From IMG/VR virus record IMGVR_UViG_3300010354_006541, positions 1 through 64,000 of that record: DNA of 64,000 bases, one strand, 5' to 3'. Position numbers and translations under genes: made by a program. Below, piece after piece: positions 40,162-47,832 of this stretch. Under the pieces are notes generated by a model that was not told the DNA's origin, did no database searches, and saw nothing but the letters and a program-made list of their open reading frames with translations. Origin of the DNA: a virus. Numbering within the stretch: the first letter of the stretch is position 1; each line of letters begins with the position of its first letter.

Positions 40162-40541
40162 ATTTTTCTTTGATATCCTGCTAAATTAAGCATGATAGAA
40201 TACTGCTCATAGGCTTTTTGGACTGCGGGATTAGTTTGGCGATGGTACGCTTCTTCACGTTCTTTTTCCATTAGAGTTTGAAACATATCAATTTGACCGT
40301 GATCATGTCTATGAAATCGGAAGAACTTTTGTTCTAACTCAACCAAAGCACGTAATCTTCCCTCCGGTATTTCTAAAGTATAGACTTTTTCTGTTTCATA
40401 TTCTACAACATCATTGCGAATGATATCGGCACGTTCTGGGTCTGTAAAAAATTTTGGAGGATGATATTTTGCTCTACGTTTTTGATCGTTTAATATACGG
40501 GCTTCGTAGTTCTTACAGAATATGTGAAGTTCATCAGTCAT
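40158..40541 (-). CDS. Conserved-type phage protein of unknown function
   Basis: A 127-residue charged helical protein with a His/Phe-rich patch (LVELEQKFFRFHRHDHGQID) and an N-terminal KNYEARILNDQKRRAKYHPP. It overlaps thyX by 8 bases and is co-translated with it. Function unknown. Confidence 0.55.
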   Translation of the reverse strand: MTDELHIFCKNYEARILNDQKRRAKYHPPKFFTDPERADIIRNDVVEYETEKVYTLEIPEGRLRALVELEQKFFRFHRHDHGQIDMFQTLMEKEREEAYHRQTNPAVQKAYEQYSIMLNLAGYQRKI

Positions 40542-41223
40542 TGCTAATCAAACTCTCGCTCATAGGAAAAATTGCTGCGATTACCCTAGCACACTCGAGA
40601 GCGATCAACTGATGTTCTTTTTGTGTACCGTTTCCGGACCTCAGTTCGATAAAATGTACCCAAGAGCGCAATGTACCATTCATGTAAAGTTTACTTTCAA
40701 TAAGTCCTTCTGGCAATACTGCACGAGCCTGCTCTTTGGCTATGCCATTAGAAACAGCCCAGGTGTAGGCTTCTCTGGCTGTGCGTATAACTTCTTGCTG
40801 TTTCTCCAACCATAGTTTGGCTGTTTCTCTATGGTCGAGGTTGCTGACAACATCAAGTTCGACGGAGTTTTGTCTGTTCTTTGGATCTTGGAGTCGTGCT
40901 TCTCTATGTACGAACGAGAGATCTTTAGTAGGGTCAGCATATCGCTGACTGAACTCTTGAAAGGAGAATGATCTGTGTCGCAAGATTTGTCTTGCAATAT
41001 CTCTAGTTGTGGTAATTTCGAGGCATGCTGAGACCATTTCGAGTGGTGACCAGTGTGCGTGTTTGACCAAGTATTTGATGAGTTTCTCGCTTGTGTCTGT
41101 GTTGAATTGGTTGCTAGGGTTTGAGACACGGGCGCAATACGCAATGAGTTCCTGAGCATCCGAGATCCCCATATCGGAGAACTCGGCGGTAGGTTGTGAG
41201 TATGAGACAAGTTTAACATTCAT
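40534..41223 (-). CDS. thyX: Flavin-dependent thymidylate synthase
   Basis: A 229-residue ThyX. The signature RHRxxxxxxxS is present as RHRSFSFQEFSQRY at residues 82-95. Other family features are ARVSNPSNQ, KHAHWSPLEM at the N-terminus and YMNGTLRSWVHFIELRSGNG, TQKEHQLIAL at the C-terminus. It methylates dUMP to dTMP using methylene-tetrahydrofolate and NADPH/FAD, downstream of the dCMP deaminase. Overlaps both neighbours (4 and 8 bases). Confidence 0.95.
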   Translation of the reverse strand: MNVKLVSYSQPTAEFSDMGISDAQELIAYCARVSNPSNQFNTDTSEKLIKYLVKHAHWSPLEMVSACLEITTTRDIARQILRHRSFSFQEFSQRYADPTKDLSFVHREARLQDPKNRQNSVELDVVSNLDHRETAKLWLEKQQEVIRTAREAYTWAVSNGIAKEQARAVLPEGLIESKLYMNGTLRSWVHFIELRSGNGTQKEHQLIALECARVIAAIFPMSESLISND

Positions 41224-41807
41224 TTATTTTCTTCATCTTTTGGTTCGTCGAAGCAAAGACTTTCCATTGTTTTGTAATGTTCGTATGCTTTCTTTAATGC
41301 TTCGAACTTTTCGAGTTTTGCAGGATCGGGGACTAGTATAGCAAGTCGCTGTTCCATCTTAGTCATAAAATCTTTAAGACTTTTTCCGTCGACCTTTATA
41401 TCTCCGCCTTCTTTAATTTCAATACCATCAGTATTAATATGAACTGTTGAAGGACTAATACCAATTCCAGTATTGTATGAGTAAGTTCCTGTACCTGTGG
41501 TAGTCCAAGTAGGGTAGCAATTTGAGCCTGATATCGTTGTATTTCCATAATTAACTCCACCACTGCCTGTGTAAGAAACAGATGGCAAGGTGATTGTAGA
41601 AATAGATGATGTATCAATTGTTGATAGTGTTGAACCACTGAGCGTTATGGTGTCTGCGGTAGTAAGACTATCAAAAGACAAAGTTTCACATGCAGCACCG
41701 TAACCGCTTAGATCTATAGTTGTAATCTCGGATGATTGTAGATCATCCAAGATTTTTTTCTGCTCCTCGGTTAACACTTTATTTCGCCTTGGCTTCTTTG
41801 CGGGCAT
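41220..41807 (-). CDS. Fibre- or baseplate-type phage protein
   Basis: The ATG at 41807 (MPAKKPRRNKVLTEEQKKIL) is chosen; the frame stays open upstream to 41918 but that part lies in the coding sequence of the histone-like gene. The 195-residue protein has a basic start, a Ser/Thr/Ile-rich beta middle (TADTITLSGSTLSTIDTSSI) like a short fibre shaft, and a C-terminal helix VDGKSLKDFMTKMEQRLAIL followed by VPDPAKLEKFEALKKAYEHY. This C-terminal form is common in large-phage structural proteins. Confidence 0.6.
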   Translation of the reverse strand: MPAKKPRRNKVLTEEQKKILDDLQSSEITTIDLSGYGAACETLSFDSLTTADTITLSGSTLSTIDTSSISTITLPSVSYTGSGGVNYGNTTISGSNCYPTWTTTGTGTYSYNTGIGISPSTVHINTDGIEIKEGGDIKVDGKSLKDFMTKMEQRLAILVPDPAKLEKFEALKKAYEHYKTMESLCFDEPKDEENK

Positions 41808-41973
41808 TTTTTTCAGCAGTAATTTCGTTACGGCGTGCCTTAACAAGTTTACCAACTTCTTGTAGTGCTTTACGACTACGAGTTCCGGCAGCGTTATTAC
41901 CGCCTGCAAATTTTGCATCTTCTGCTAGAAAGTTTTCAAATGCTGTTTTTAGTTGTTCTACTGTGTTTGACAT
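41779..41973 (-). CDS. Histone H1-like (Hc1-type) DNA-binding protein
   Basis: A 64-residue, Lys/Ala/Arg-rich protein: SNTVEQLKTAFENFLAEDAK, GNNAAGTRSRKALQEVGKLV and KARRNEITAEKNARKEAKAK. The pattern matches Hc1/histone-H1-like proteins found in chlamydiae and many T4-like phages. It may coat or condense DNA. A Shine-Dalgarno-like AGAGG precedes the ATG, and the tRNA-like gene lies 43 bases upstream. Confidence 0.75.
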   Translation of the reverse strand: MSNTVEQLKTAFENFLAEDAKFAGGNNAAGTRSRKALQEVGKLVKARRNEITAEKNARKEAKAK

Positions 41974-42015
41974 ATATGTTCCTCTTGTTAGTAGTATTCT
42001 ACTTATTCTAGAATA

Positions 42016-42125
42016 TGGTGTGGTCGGTAGGATTCGAACCTACAAAGATTTTAGGCTATGCCAAAATCCAATCCCAAGTGCGTTTCGCAACGGACAGGAG
42101 GTCTACCAATTCCACTGACGACCAC
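42016..42125 (-). tRNA. tRNA-like gene with aberrant anticodon region
   Basis: The minus strand shows a perfect 7-bp acceptor stem (GTGGTCG with CGACCAC), discriminator A and encoded CCA. The T arm is perfect (GTAGG TTCGAAT CCTAC) and the D-loop is Leu-like (AATTGGTAGA). A long variable-arm hairpin is also present (GATTTTGGC with GCC-T-AAAATC). No 5-bp/7-base anticodon stem-loop can be drawn between D and variable arms. Instead a 17-base loop containing TGCG-AAA-CGCA sits on an imperfect stem (CCTGTCC with GGATTGG). The gene is about 20 bases too long for tRNA-Leu. Anticodon not assignable by eye. Confidence 0.6.
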
Positions 42126-42131
42126 AAGTAC

Positions 42132-42160
42132 ATTATATAAGTCTTTATACAAATAATCAA
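42132..42160 (-). promoter_or_regulatory. Sigma-70-type promoter for the tRNA-like gene
   Basis: Minus strand TTGATT (42155-42160), 17-base spacer, TATAAT (42132-42137). Transcription would start close to the first base of the tRNA-like gene (42125), which suggests the gene is expressed rather than decayed. Confidence 0.65.
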
Positions 42161-42229
42161 ATATTTTTGTGTCAAATATAGCAGTTTTCGACCTCTGCAA
42201 CGCATATATACTTCGAATCGAGATAAACA

Positions 42230-42982
42230 ATGACCCTTAGTAACGACTATTTTGGAATAATTGGCTACGGATATGTCGGCCGCGGAACACATTACGGACT
42301 GTTGAAAAAACAAGTAGTAACCATTCACGACACCCTTTTGAATACTAAAAGATCAGATCTTAAGGCGTGTAAATTCGTTTTCATCTGTATTCCAACAGAA
42401 AACTATCAACATATAGAAATACTTAAAAAAGAAATATCTCTGTTAATACATCAAAATTCAAAAGTGCAAATCGTAATTAGAAGCACCTTGCCAATTGGAA
42501 CCTCGGATCAAATCGAAAAAGAATTTGGTATCAAACTAATTTATATTCCGGAATTTTTGCGAGAACGATTTTGGGAAGAGGACTGCCAGAATCGTCCTTT
42601 AATAGTTGGACATAATTCAGTTAATTTACCCGATTGGTTGCTATCCGATGATATCATTCAGTGTTCGACTAGCGAAGCGGAGTTGGTTAAAATGTTTTCT
42701 AACAACTTCGCTGTGATGAGAATAGCATTTGCTAACATATTTTACGATATGTCGCAAAAAGCAGATGCCAATTACGACAAAGTAAAGAGCATGTATTTTA
42801 AAGTAGCACACAGTCAAACATACATGGAGGTGCCGGGGCATGACGGAACAAGAGGATTCGGTGGAAAATGTTTGCCTAAAGACTTAGATTTTTTGATAGA
42901 TTCAATAGATAAAGAACAACTCGATAGCCAATGGTTTAAACATATTAGAGATCTTAATAAAGAATGGCAGAAAAAATTTTAG
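42230..42982 (+). CDS. Truncated UDP-glucose/GDP-mannose dehydrogenase-like protein
   Basis: A 250-residue protein with the NAD-binding Rossmann turn (FGIIGYGYVGRG), RSTLPIGTSD, YIPEFLRERFW and the central domain SEAELVKMFSNNFAVMRIAF. The catalytic Cys is present in GFGGKCLPKD (C214). Family enzymes have 390-450 residues; here the C-terminal UDP-sugar-binding domain is absent. It could act on a smaller or protein-bound sugar. First gene of the plus-strand part of the biosynthetic island; it overlaps the epimerase by 19 bases. Confidence 0.82.
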   Translation: MTLSNDYFGIIGYGYVGRGTHYGLLKKQVVTIHDTLLNTKRSDLKACKFVFICIPTENYQHIEILKKEISLLIHQNSKVQIVIRSTLPIGTSDQIEKEFGIKLIYIPEFLRERFWEEDCQNRPLIVGHNSVNLPDWLLSDDIIQCSTSEAELVKMFSNNFAVMRIAFANIFYDMSQKADANYDKVKSMYFKVAHSQTYMEVPGHDGTRGFGGKCLPKDLDFLIDSIDKEQLDSQWFKHIRDLNKEWQKKF

Positions 42983-43839
42983 TCACTGGTGCTTCGGGCC
43001 TAATAGGCAGAGAAATATGCAGACAACTATCTGGTCGTTTTTTAGTAGTAGGTGTAGATAATAATTTTAGATACCCTTCGTATGTTCCTGAATGCACATT
43101 TATCAAATCAGACTTGATTGAATATTTGAATAATACTACAAATAATTTCAAGTTTGTGTTTCACATGGCTGCTATAAACGGTACTGAGTATTTTTATAAG
43201 ATTCCAAATACACTTATAGAAAACAATGTTAGCAATGATATAGCAATTTTTAATTTTGTTAAAAAGAATAAATCGTGCAAGTTAATCTATGCTAGTAGTA
43301 GCGAAGTAATAGCAGGTACAGATAATTTTCCTACAGCAGAAGAAACTGACGTTCACATAGAGAATATACATAACCCTCGATGGAGTTATAGGATTCCTAA
43401 AATTTTATCAGAAAATTATTTGTTTAACAGCGATATTGATTTTCTAATTGCAAGGTTCTTTAATGTCTATAGTGAGCACAGCGGCCCAGGGCACTTTGTT
43501 TACGATATTATAAACAAGATAAAAGGCAGCGATTATACGATAATCGGTCATGACGAGACTAGATCCTTTTGTTATGTTGAAGATGCTGTCACGGCATTAT
43601 TGCACATATACCGACAGACCAACAGAGAAGTGATCAATATAGGCAGCGATGAAGAAATAAACATCTTAGAAGCCGCTAACATTCTAGCAGACAAACTAGG
43701 CTATAAAATACAATGGAGACTGACTCCTGGCAGAGAAGGTAGCGTTAAAAGACGTATGCCTAATATAACAAAGTTAAAGAATATTCATCCTGAGTATAGT
43801 CCAAGGTCTTTTAAACAGGTAGTTGAGGAAAAATTTTAA
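42964..43839 (+). CDS. NAD-dependent sugar epimerase/dehydratase (extended SDR)
   Basis: A 291-residue extended SDR. The NAD motif is VTGASGLIGREI at the N-terminus, the catalytic Ser lies in YASSSEVI, and the YxxxK pair is SYRIPKILSE (Y142, K146). RFFNVYSEHSGPGHF and the C-terminal PRSFKQVVEEKF are typical of sugar-nucleotide epimerases of the GalE/WbpP group. Substrate unknown. It overlaps the radical-SAM gene by one base (TAATG). Confidence 0.9.
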   Translation: MAEKILVTGASGLIGREICRQLSGRFLVVGVDNNFRYPSYVPECTFIKSDLIEYLNNTTNNFKFVFHMAAINGTEYFYKIPNTLIENNVSNDIAIFNFVKKNKSCKLIYASSSEVIAGTDNFPTAEETDVHIENIHNPRWSYRIPKILSENYLFNSDIDFLIARFFNVYSEHSGPGHFVYDIINKIKGSDYTIIGHDETRSFCYVEDAVTALLHIYRQTNREVINIGSDEEINILEAANILADKLGYKIQWRLTPGREGSVKRRMPNITKLKNIHPEYSPRSFKQVVEEKF

Positions 43840-44819
43840 TGCAGAACTTTGAATCTATTCCGTTTGAGCGCATAGTAAAGTTTGGGCAACGCACTATGAT
43901 GGAAAGACCTTTGTTTTCTGTCAGTTGGATACTAGGGCGATTCTGTAATTATAACTGTTCGTACTGTTGGCCTTATGCTAGGTCTGATAGACAAGACTAT
44001 CAAACTATAGAAGCCTACAAAAAGACTATAGATGAAATCAAAAGTCAAGCAAGACAAAACGGATTTACACAATTTCATTGGAGTTTCAGTGGCGGCGAAC
44101 CTACAGCCTATAAAGGTCTTTTAGAGTTAATTGCACATTTAGACGACGGGATGCAAACACCATATCAAAGTTTGCATATGACTACTAATCTCAGTCCAGG
44201 ATCTAAATGGTGGAAGTCGTGGTGCTCTGCTTCTGAAATGAATGCTCGACGAAGTATTACAGCGAGTTATCATTCTGAATTTGCTAAAGAACAAGAATTT
44301 GGAGATAAGTGTCTCCAATTAATGTATGATGGTGTTTATGTAACTATAAATCAGGTCATGGTACCTGAGCAATTTTTTCAATTGTATGAACGATGTGCGA
44401 GATTTGTTGAAAGAGGTATTAATGTTACTCTTAAACCTCAGAGTGATCCTACCGCTAGTTTTGTAGTCGATGGTTATACTGAAGAGATGCTTAAATTAAT
44501 GCGGACTGGGTTCCCTCAAGAATTTCGAGGAGAAGAAATTTATCAAATAGCATTGTACGATAATGATAATGTTGAACATCTGTTTGATCAGGCTGAAAGG
44601 TTTAATGCTTTTGGATTTAATAAATTTAAAGGATGGACCTGTAACAGCGGTTATCAAAGTATGATTATTAGAGGCAATGAAGTTAAAAGATCTTACAGTT
44701 GCCACGATCAACCATTAGGAACATTAACAGAAGGATTCAAATTGTTTACAGAACCTCAAGCATGTATGACTCCAAGTTGTGTTAGTTCCGCAGATTCGAA
44801 GATACCAAAATGCAAATAG
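43839..44819 (+). CDS. Radical SAM protein 1
   Basis: A 326-residue radical SAM enzyme. The [4Fe-4S] motif is FCNYNCSYCW (C36, C40, C43), and the SAM-binding GGEP follows in WSFSGGEPTAYKG. The C-terminal part has further cysteines (GWTCNSG, RSYSCHDQPLG, CMTPSCVSS, KC at the end), like a SPASM-type auxiliary cluster. Enzymes with this layout often modify peptides or sugars. It overlaps the next gene, a methyltransferase-like protein, by 10 bases. Confidence 0.9.
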   Translation: MQNFESIPFERIVKFGQRTMMERPLFSVSWILGRFCNYNCSYCWPYARSDRQDYQTIEAYKKTIDEIKSQARQNGFTQFHWSFSGGEPTAYKGLLELIAHLDDGMQTPYQSLHMTTNLSPGSKWWKSWCSASEMNARRSITASYHSEFAKEQEFGDKCLQLMYDGVYVTINQVMVPEQFFQLYERCARFVERGINVTLKPQSDPTASFVVDGYTEEMLKLMRTGFPQEFRGEEIYQIALYDNDNVEHLFDQAERFNAFGFNKFKGWTCNSGYQSMIIRGNEVKRSYSCHDQPLGTLTEGFKLFTEPQACMTPSCVSSADSKIPKCK

Positions 44820-45430
44820 ACCTCGAACACCTACACTATTGGATGTGTGCTATCCGTGAAAGCAAAGATCCACTTCGTACCCTTGACGCCTTCTGGAAAG
44901 GACAGTTAAAAAGCAAAGAGTGGCTGATAGAGAATTTGGTATGTTACATCTATCCAGAGCGCAACAAAGAATTGAATTTTCCGTTAACTGTTGATATTCA
45001 CGGCGGATGGGTAGGGGTGTTAGCCAGTATGTTATTCCAAAGTGCTATTCCTATCAAACATATTCGCAGTATTGACATAGATCCTGAGTGCGAATCTGTG
45101 GCCACAATGATGAATAAAAAAGAAGAAATGGAAGGAAAGTTTCGTGCAGTAACCGCAGACATGTGTATGTTTCGTAGCGATGCTGATATTATTATTAATA
45201 CAAGTTGTGAACATATAACGCAAGATAAGTATGACATATGGCTCAGCGGCCATCCTCAAAACAGCCTATTAGTCCTTCAAAGTAACGATTACAATATTCC
45301 AGAACATGTAAGGATTGCTAATTCTTTAGAAGAATTTATAGAACAATCGAATGTTGATGTGCTATGGGCCAGAGAATTAGAACTACCGTTGTATAAAAGA
45401 TTTATGATCATAGGAAAGAAAAATGTTTGA
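44810..45430 (+). CDS. Methyltransferase-like Rossmann protein
   Basis: A 206-residue protein. The sequence TVDIHGGWVGVLASMLF followed by HIRSIDIDPECESVATMM has the spacing of motifs I and II of class-I SAM methyltransferases. ADIIINTSCEHI would be motif IV. The first glycine motif is unusual (HGGWVG). The partner genes, an rSAM upstream and a 2OG oxygenase downstream, suggest a shared substrate. It overlaps both (10 and 8 bases). The methyl acceptor is unknown. Confidence 0.65.
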   Translation: MQIDLEHLHYWMCAIRESKDPLRTLDAFWKGQLKSKEWLIENLVCYIYPERNKELNFPLTVDIHGGWVGVLASMLFQSAIPIKHIRSIDIDPECESVATMMNKKEEMEGKFRAVTADMCMFRSDADIIINTSCEHITQDKYDIWLSGHPQNSLLVLQSNDYNIPEHVRIANSLEEFIEQSNVDVLWARELELPLYKRFMIIGKKNV

Positions 45431-46022
45431 AGAAATAAAATATCTAGAGTACCCAAAAATTTCTGTTTTCAGAAACGTACTTACGCCAGAAGAATGTAAA
45501 CACTTTGTTGAAAAATATGATAATGCTATGAATCCTAACGCAGGATTAGAATCTAGAGAGCAGACCTACGGACAGATCACTGAAGAAGTTGAACAACGAT
45601 CTATTAGCGAAAATACCGACCCCCTAGATAGAGAATTTTTCAAGCAGAAAATAGTAGAAATGATAGGAGTACCTATTTCTCACATTGAAGCAGGCGACAT
45701 CTATAGATACAATACTAATCAATATTTCGGCCTACATCATGACTATCCTTACGATACCAAAGTCGTTCCTTACTATGCAAAGGGGGGAGACCGTAAGGCT
45801 ACAGCAATTTTTTGGTTGAACGAAGGCTATGAAGGTGGTAGGTGTACCTGGCCAGAGTTAAATGTTACAGTAGAGCCTGAGTTAGGCGGAGTAATGTATT
45901 TTGAATATGATTATCCGGATGAAAAGGTAAATTGGTCCACCATCCACGAATCATTGCCCGTCACTAAAGGAATAAAATGGATCGCCGCCTTCTTTCTAGC
46001 CAACGGACCTAGAGTAGAATGA
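45423..46022 (+). CDS. 2OG-Fe(II) oxygenase, prolyl-4-hydroxylase type
   Basis: A 199-residue P4H-like dioxygenase. The iron ligands are H105 and D107 (YFGLHHDYPYD) and H175 (TIHESLPVTKG), with K182 as probable 2-oxoglutarate anchor. GDRKATAIFWLNEGYEGGRC and FEYDYPDE are typical core strands. It would hydroxylate a protein or small-molecule substrate with O2. It overlaps neighbours by 8 and 4 bases. Confidence 0.88.
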   Translation: MFEEIKYLEYPKISVFRNVLTPEECKHFVEKYDNAMNPNAGLESREQTYGQITEEVEQRSISENTDPLDREFFKQKIVEMIGVPISHIEAGDIYRYNTNQYFGLHHDYPYDTKVVPYYAKGGDRKATAIFWLNEGYEGGRCTWPELNVTVEPELGGVMYFEYDYPDEKVNWSTIHESLPVTKGIKWIAAFFLANGPRVE

Positions 46023-46720
46023 ACATAGATAATTGGAAGCCTTTTTTCAAATTAGATGCTGCTGGGACTGAATGTATGTCGCAGCAAACTTACGAACCTT
46101 TGTTTAATCCCGAAGGTACTGTGTTTTGTGCTAATTATGACTGGCTTAACAAATATCAACGATTAGAGGATTCTATAAGGCCGCTTTACACCAAGGAGGC
46201 TGTGGATTATTTCTTTGATCAAGAAGTAAAATATATTTTAGAGTATAGAGATCATTATTTTATGCCTAAACTTTTAGACATAGACTATCTCAAAAAAAGA
46301 ATCTTTTTCCAATGGCATGGCGAAAGTTGTAATCATATGCTGTATGGCAGCAAGAATTTAGATTATGTTTGCCCTGATTGGAAAGAACAGATTAAAAATA
46401 TTTTAGTAGATCTACACAAATCCGGAACGTACAAGTTAACCATGTACCCTCATTGTCATTTTATAGATACTGACGGAATCATGAAGTCAATAGACTGGTA
46501 CGGTTGTATTCCTGTTAAAAATTATTGGGTAGATGCTGTATGGATGGATAGTATTATTCATCATACAGCCAAGTTTAGATTAGAAGAAACCGGCGATATA
46601 ATAGATGGAAAATATAATCTAGAACGAATGTTTAAAGGTTCTATGGGCAAACATGTAGTATGGGGCGATCAGGATATGAAATATATCTACAAAGAAATTT
46701 TTGGAACAGACCCCGAATGA
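46019..46720 (+). CDS. Kinase-like-fold protein, paralogue A
   Basis: A 233-residue protein related to the 56323-57018 product. Shared order: an acidic helix with EVKYILEYRDHYFMPKLLDI, a hydrophobic strand (RIFFQWHGES), PDWKEQIKNILVDLHKSGTY and YPHCHFIDTDGIMKSIDWYG. The last part looks like the catalytic and metal-binding loops of aminoglycoside/LPS kinase folds (xxNFxxxDGxxKxID), with key residues changed. A kinase or a kinase-like binding role is only inferred. It overlaps both neighbours by 4 bases (ATGA). Confidence 0.5.
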   Translation: MNIDNWKPFFKLDAAGTECMSQQTYEPLFNPEGTVFCANYDWLNKYQRLEDSIRPLYTKEAVDYFFDQEVKYILEYRDHYFMPKLLDIDYLKKRIFFQWHGESCNHMLYGSKNLDYVCPDWKEQIKNILVDLHKSGTYKLTMYPHCHFIDTDGIMKSIDWYGCIPVKNYWVDAVWMDSIIHHTAKFRLEETGDIIDGKYNLERMFKGSMGKHVVWGDQDMKYIYKEIFGTDPE

Positions 46721-47292
46721 CTATCTACATCGGTAATACTGGCGATCTGATTGATTGGGATACAGTTATTAGAACTTGCCAGTCCAGAAACGACCCAGAT
46801 GTTAATACCGTTACATCTGTAGTAGATCGTTCCGAAGCACAATTTCATACAGATGAAAAGTTATTAGGATCCTACCACAATGTAATAGGTACGTGGCAAA
46901 AAGCAGGTTATAGATTAGATGATATCAGTTGGCTAGATTATTATCCTGGGCAGCATTTTCCTTTAGAAGTTCAAACAATATTTTCTGAAATTATCAAGGC
47001 CAACCCATTAAGAGTCTTTATCAGCGAAGTATTTCCTGGAAAGATTATTCCTTATCATTGGGATGTAGAGGATAAGGAAGAAGAATGGTTAGCGCAATAC
47101 GGAATGCTTTATAGATACGTATGTTGTATAGACAAGCCAAGACCGGCTAGTGTTTTAGTTTTTGATAAAGAGGCATTATACTATAATAAGCAGGGAGATA
47201 TCTTTCAATGGGACAGTTACAAAGATTATCACTCGGCAGCAAATGGTGGTGAGTTCCCTCAATACTATTTCCACTTTTTAGGTTATAAATGA
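46717..47292 (+). CDS. Aspartyl-hydroxylase-like 2OG-Fe(II) oxygenase A
   Basis: The ATG at 46717 overlaps the upstream TGA (ATGA) and replaces an earlier in-frame ATG inside the upstream gene. The 191-residue product has the HxD pair H114/D116 (IPYHWDVED) and distal H172 (DYHSAANGGE), with the core strand VFISEVFPGKI. It resembles the cupin-like Asp/Asn beta-hydroxylase group. It is adjacent to a paralogue (47289-47831), and the two share N-termini with IGNTGDLIDW and IGICDVIDW. Confidence 0.8.
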   Translation: MTIYIGNTGDLIDWDTVIRTCQSRNDPDVNTVTSVVDRSEAQFHTDEKLLGSYHNVIGTWQKAGYRLDDISWLDYYPGQHFPLEVQTIFSEIIKANPLRVFISEVFPGKIIPYHWDVEDKEEEWLAQYGMLYRYVCCIDKPRPASVLVFDKEALYYNKQGDIFQWDSYKDYHSAANGGEFPQYYFHFLGYK

Positions 47293-47831
47293 TCAAGCAT
47301 ATTGGAATATGTGATGTTATAGATTGGAATAATCTAATAAAACACTTAGAGAATACCTCTCCTACGTATGTTGGACCTAGTCACAAGGAAGGAGATCCTA
47401 TACCTGGATTGAACGAAGTTACAGATATATGGAAACGTGCAAATTTTAAAACCGTACACGAGGGCGGCAATGTAGGTTGGGATATGTTTGTTTCTGGGGA
47501 TAGTTTTAGTAAAGAGATACCTGAAAAATTTTGTGAGTTTGTAGGATTAACTTCATATAACAGTTGCTGGATCAGTCGAATACATATAGGACATTTTAGT
47601 CCTTGGCATTGGGATGTTAATGACGACGAAGTTGAGTTATCTCTTAGAACGGATATAAGAAGGTTTCACTGCCATATTAGTCCACCTGCACATGGGCATA
47701 TTTTAATAGTTGAAGATCAATGTTTCTATAATCAACAACAGGGATCAGTCTATGAGTGGCCTAGTAGAAAAAGTTGGCATGCTGGAATGAATTCAGGTTT
47801 GACCCCTAAGTATCTTTTTAATATTTGGTAA
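47289..47831 (+). CDS. Aspartyl-hydroxylase-like 2OG-Fe(II) oxygenase B
   Basis: A 180-residue paralogue of the gene just upstream. The HxD pair is H107/D109 (SPWHWDVND) and the distal His is H164 (SWHAGMNSG). The core is RIHIGHFSPWH and RRFHCHISPPAHGHILIVED. The stop of this gene is 1 base from the start of the next rSAM. Substrate unknown. Confidence 0.8.
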   Translation: MIKHIGICDVIDWNNLIKHLENTSPTYVGPSHKEGDPIPGLNEVTDIWKRANFKTVHEGGNVGWDMFVSGDSFSKEIPEKFCEFVGLTSYNSCWISRIHIGHFSPWHWDVNDDEVELSLRTDIRRFHCHISPPAHGHILIVEDQCFYNQQQGSVYEWPSRKSWHAGMNSGLTPKYLFNIW

Positions 47832-47832
47832 T

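Noticed and set aside
40740-41219. Minus-strand ORF of 159 residues
   Set aside because: Shifted frame within thyX; thyX has full family motifs in the other frame.
41808-41918. N-terminal extension of the 41220-41807 gene
   Set aside because: This part is the histone-like gene in another frame; the ATG at 41807 starts a basic N-terminus as usual for the family.
42056-42328. Minus-strand ORF of 90 residues
   Set aside because: It runs through the tRNA-like gene and its promoter, antisense to the start of the sugar dehydrogenase gene; shadow.
44810-45430. Possible RiPP precursor peptide next to the rSAM genes
   Set aside because: No short Cys/Gly/Asn-rich ORF with its own start lies in any gap of 42-64 kb; gaps are too small. 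The nearest small protein is a methyltransferase-like enzyme.
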